From Bacteroidales bacterium (lineage in GTDB: Bacteria > Bacteroidota > Bacteroidia > Bacteroidales > NBLH01): a stretch of DNA of 64,000 nucleotides. Shown here piece after piece: positions 63,658 through 64,000 of the stretch. Each line of letters begins with the position of its first letter. The first letter of the stretch is position 1. The position numbers were made by a program, and so were the translations under genes. The notes under the pieces were generated by a model. It did not search any database, was not told the DNA's origin, and worked only from the letters and a program-made list of their open reading frames with translations. The stretch is from contig JAFGWC010000133.1 of NCBI GenBank assembly GCA_016937695.1, positions 1 to 64,000 of the forward strand, read 5' to 3'.

Positions 63658-64000
63658 TTAAAAATCATGCATTTTTTTACCTGCCATTGTCATGTGCGAA
63701 CTAATTGGCATTTCTTTTCCTTTAAGTAAAATATGCCAATATATCCAACGGAAAAGTAATTTACCGTAATGGTTCATTCTAGTTTCTTTTAATAAACCAA
63801 AAGGTCCGATTCCGGGAAACGGAAACGCTCCAGGAAGAGGTTCTGTATCGTAATTAAAATCAATTAAAGCACCTTTACCAAAACCGGTTTCGATATAACA
63901 ATTTGAATGTCCATCGAATTTTCCGGTATATGGTCTTCCTTCAATAGAACACATAAGGTTTTCAAAAACAACTTCGGCAGCAAAATGTACAACAGAGCCG
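63658..64000 (-). CDS. sqr: Sulfide:quinone oxidoreductase, C-terminal part (cut by window edge)
   Basis: The track begins at an internal Met (63954), but the frame stays open to the edge and reads GSVVHFAAEVVFENLMCSIEGRPYTGKFDGHSNCYIETGFGKGALIDFNYDTEPLPG. This is the C-terminal third of an SQR-type flavoprotein, with GHSNCYI near the flavin and an amphipathic end (NHYGKLLFRWIYWHILLKG) that binds the membrane. It oxidises sulfide and gives electrons to quinone. Only about 114 residues are visible, so the exact SQR type cannot be set. Confidence 0.85.
   Translation of the reverse strand, partial: GSVVHFAAEVVFENLMCSIEGRPYTGKFDGHSNCYIETGFGKGALIDFNYDTEPLPGAFPFPGIGPFGLLKETRMNHYGKLLFRWIYWHILLKGKEMPISSHMTMAGKKMHDF

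Noticed and set aside
1-64000. tRNA, rRNA, CRISPR arrays, insertion sequences, prophage genes, origin
   Set aside because: I looked for cloverleaf ends, evenly spaced repeats, transposase or integrase motifs and DnaA-box clusters and saw none I could support.

Overview
The window is AT-rich, compact DNA that reads as the chromosome of an anaerobic or microaerobic member of the Bacteroidota. The evidence is the long-form ispG with a central insertion, a GldA-type ABC ATPase, a DUF4492-cydA-cydB oxidase operon, nSTAND1/WD40 and SpoIIE-type signalling proteins, many secreted proteins whose signal peptides end in AQ or SQ, and promoters of the Bacteroidota form TTTG-N18-20-TAnnTTTG. I see no tRNA, rRNA, CRISPR array, insertion sequence or integrase. 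Both ends cut genes: metH on the left and a sulfide:quinone oxidoreductase on the right. The ORF track omits both as such, and also omits a 35-codon gene after cydB.

Layout. 1-7849: metH, two TlpA-like thioredoxins, prmA, an RlpA lipoprotein, a PAP2-like membrane protein and a small outer-membrane barrel. 8260-11255: an octaheme cytochrome c of the tetrathionate-reductase family, followed by a membrane cytochrome b fused to two PAS domains. 11346-18063: an MBL-fold hydrolase, a secreted protein, ispG, gldA, metK behind a probable SAM-II riboswitch, and a PHA-granule-region protein. 18225-28962: a one-strand cluster of DUF5320, a six-Cys ribbon protein, two ferredoxin-MinD ATPases, two NifX-like proteins, a cupin, a SufT/MIP18-like protein, a 10-TM transporter, a flavin/Fe-S oxidoreductase, DUF89, CGGC, radical SAM and two TrmO-like proteins. 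Its core resembles the ORP (orange protein) clusters of anaerobes. 29174-34025: a frameshifted sensor kinase, a response regulator, and a TetR-GNAT-SDR operon. 34207-37482: a secreted tricorn protease. 37904-45519: a polysulfide/thiosulfate-reductase-type operon (molybdopterin subunit, four-cluster ferredoxin, NrfD), two YeeE/YedE halves and three rhodanese-type proteins. 45587-50638: a trans-sulfuration PLP enzyme, a DUF134 regulator and the cytochrome bd operon. 50864-53522: two unknown exported proteins, a thioredoxin-glutaredoxin fusion and an orphan GroES. 53574-61321: a tight five-gene operon of a TIR-like protein, a membrane nSTAND NTPase with WD40 repeats, an outer-membrane barrel, a lipoprotein and a SpoIIE phosphatase. 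61527-64000: a HIT protein, then a sulfide-oxidation operon (sqr, DUF1641, tusE-like, dsrE2).

The theme is sulfur and electron transfer. The octaheme cytochrome, the Psr-like complex, YeeE/YedE, the rhodaneses, SQR, DsrE2 and a TusE-like protein suggest a cell that both reduces and oxidises inorganic sulfur, with cytochrome bd as the oxygen sink. MetH, MetK and the PLP enzyme link this to methionine metabolism. One regulatory circuit is readable directly: the DUF134 gene and the DUF5320 gene, 29 kb apart, carry the same inverted repeat (GAACA-NN-TGTTC) between their -33 and -7 promoter boxes, and the DUF134 protein shares a six-cysteine ribbon with the 67-residue protein encoded next to DUF5320.

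The strongest candidates for undescribed biology are the TIR-like/nSTAND/outer-membrane/SpoIIE operon, the two rhodanese-like proteins that have lost the catalytic Cys but end in a Lys-rich tail closing in Gly-Gly-Cys, the cytochrome b-PAS-PAS protein, and the DUF134 circuit. All functional statements come from reading motifs by eye; no database search was run.
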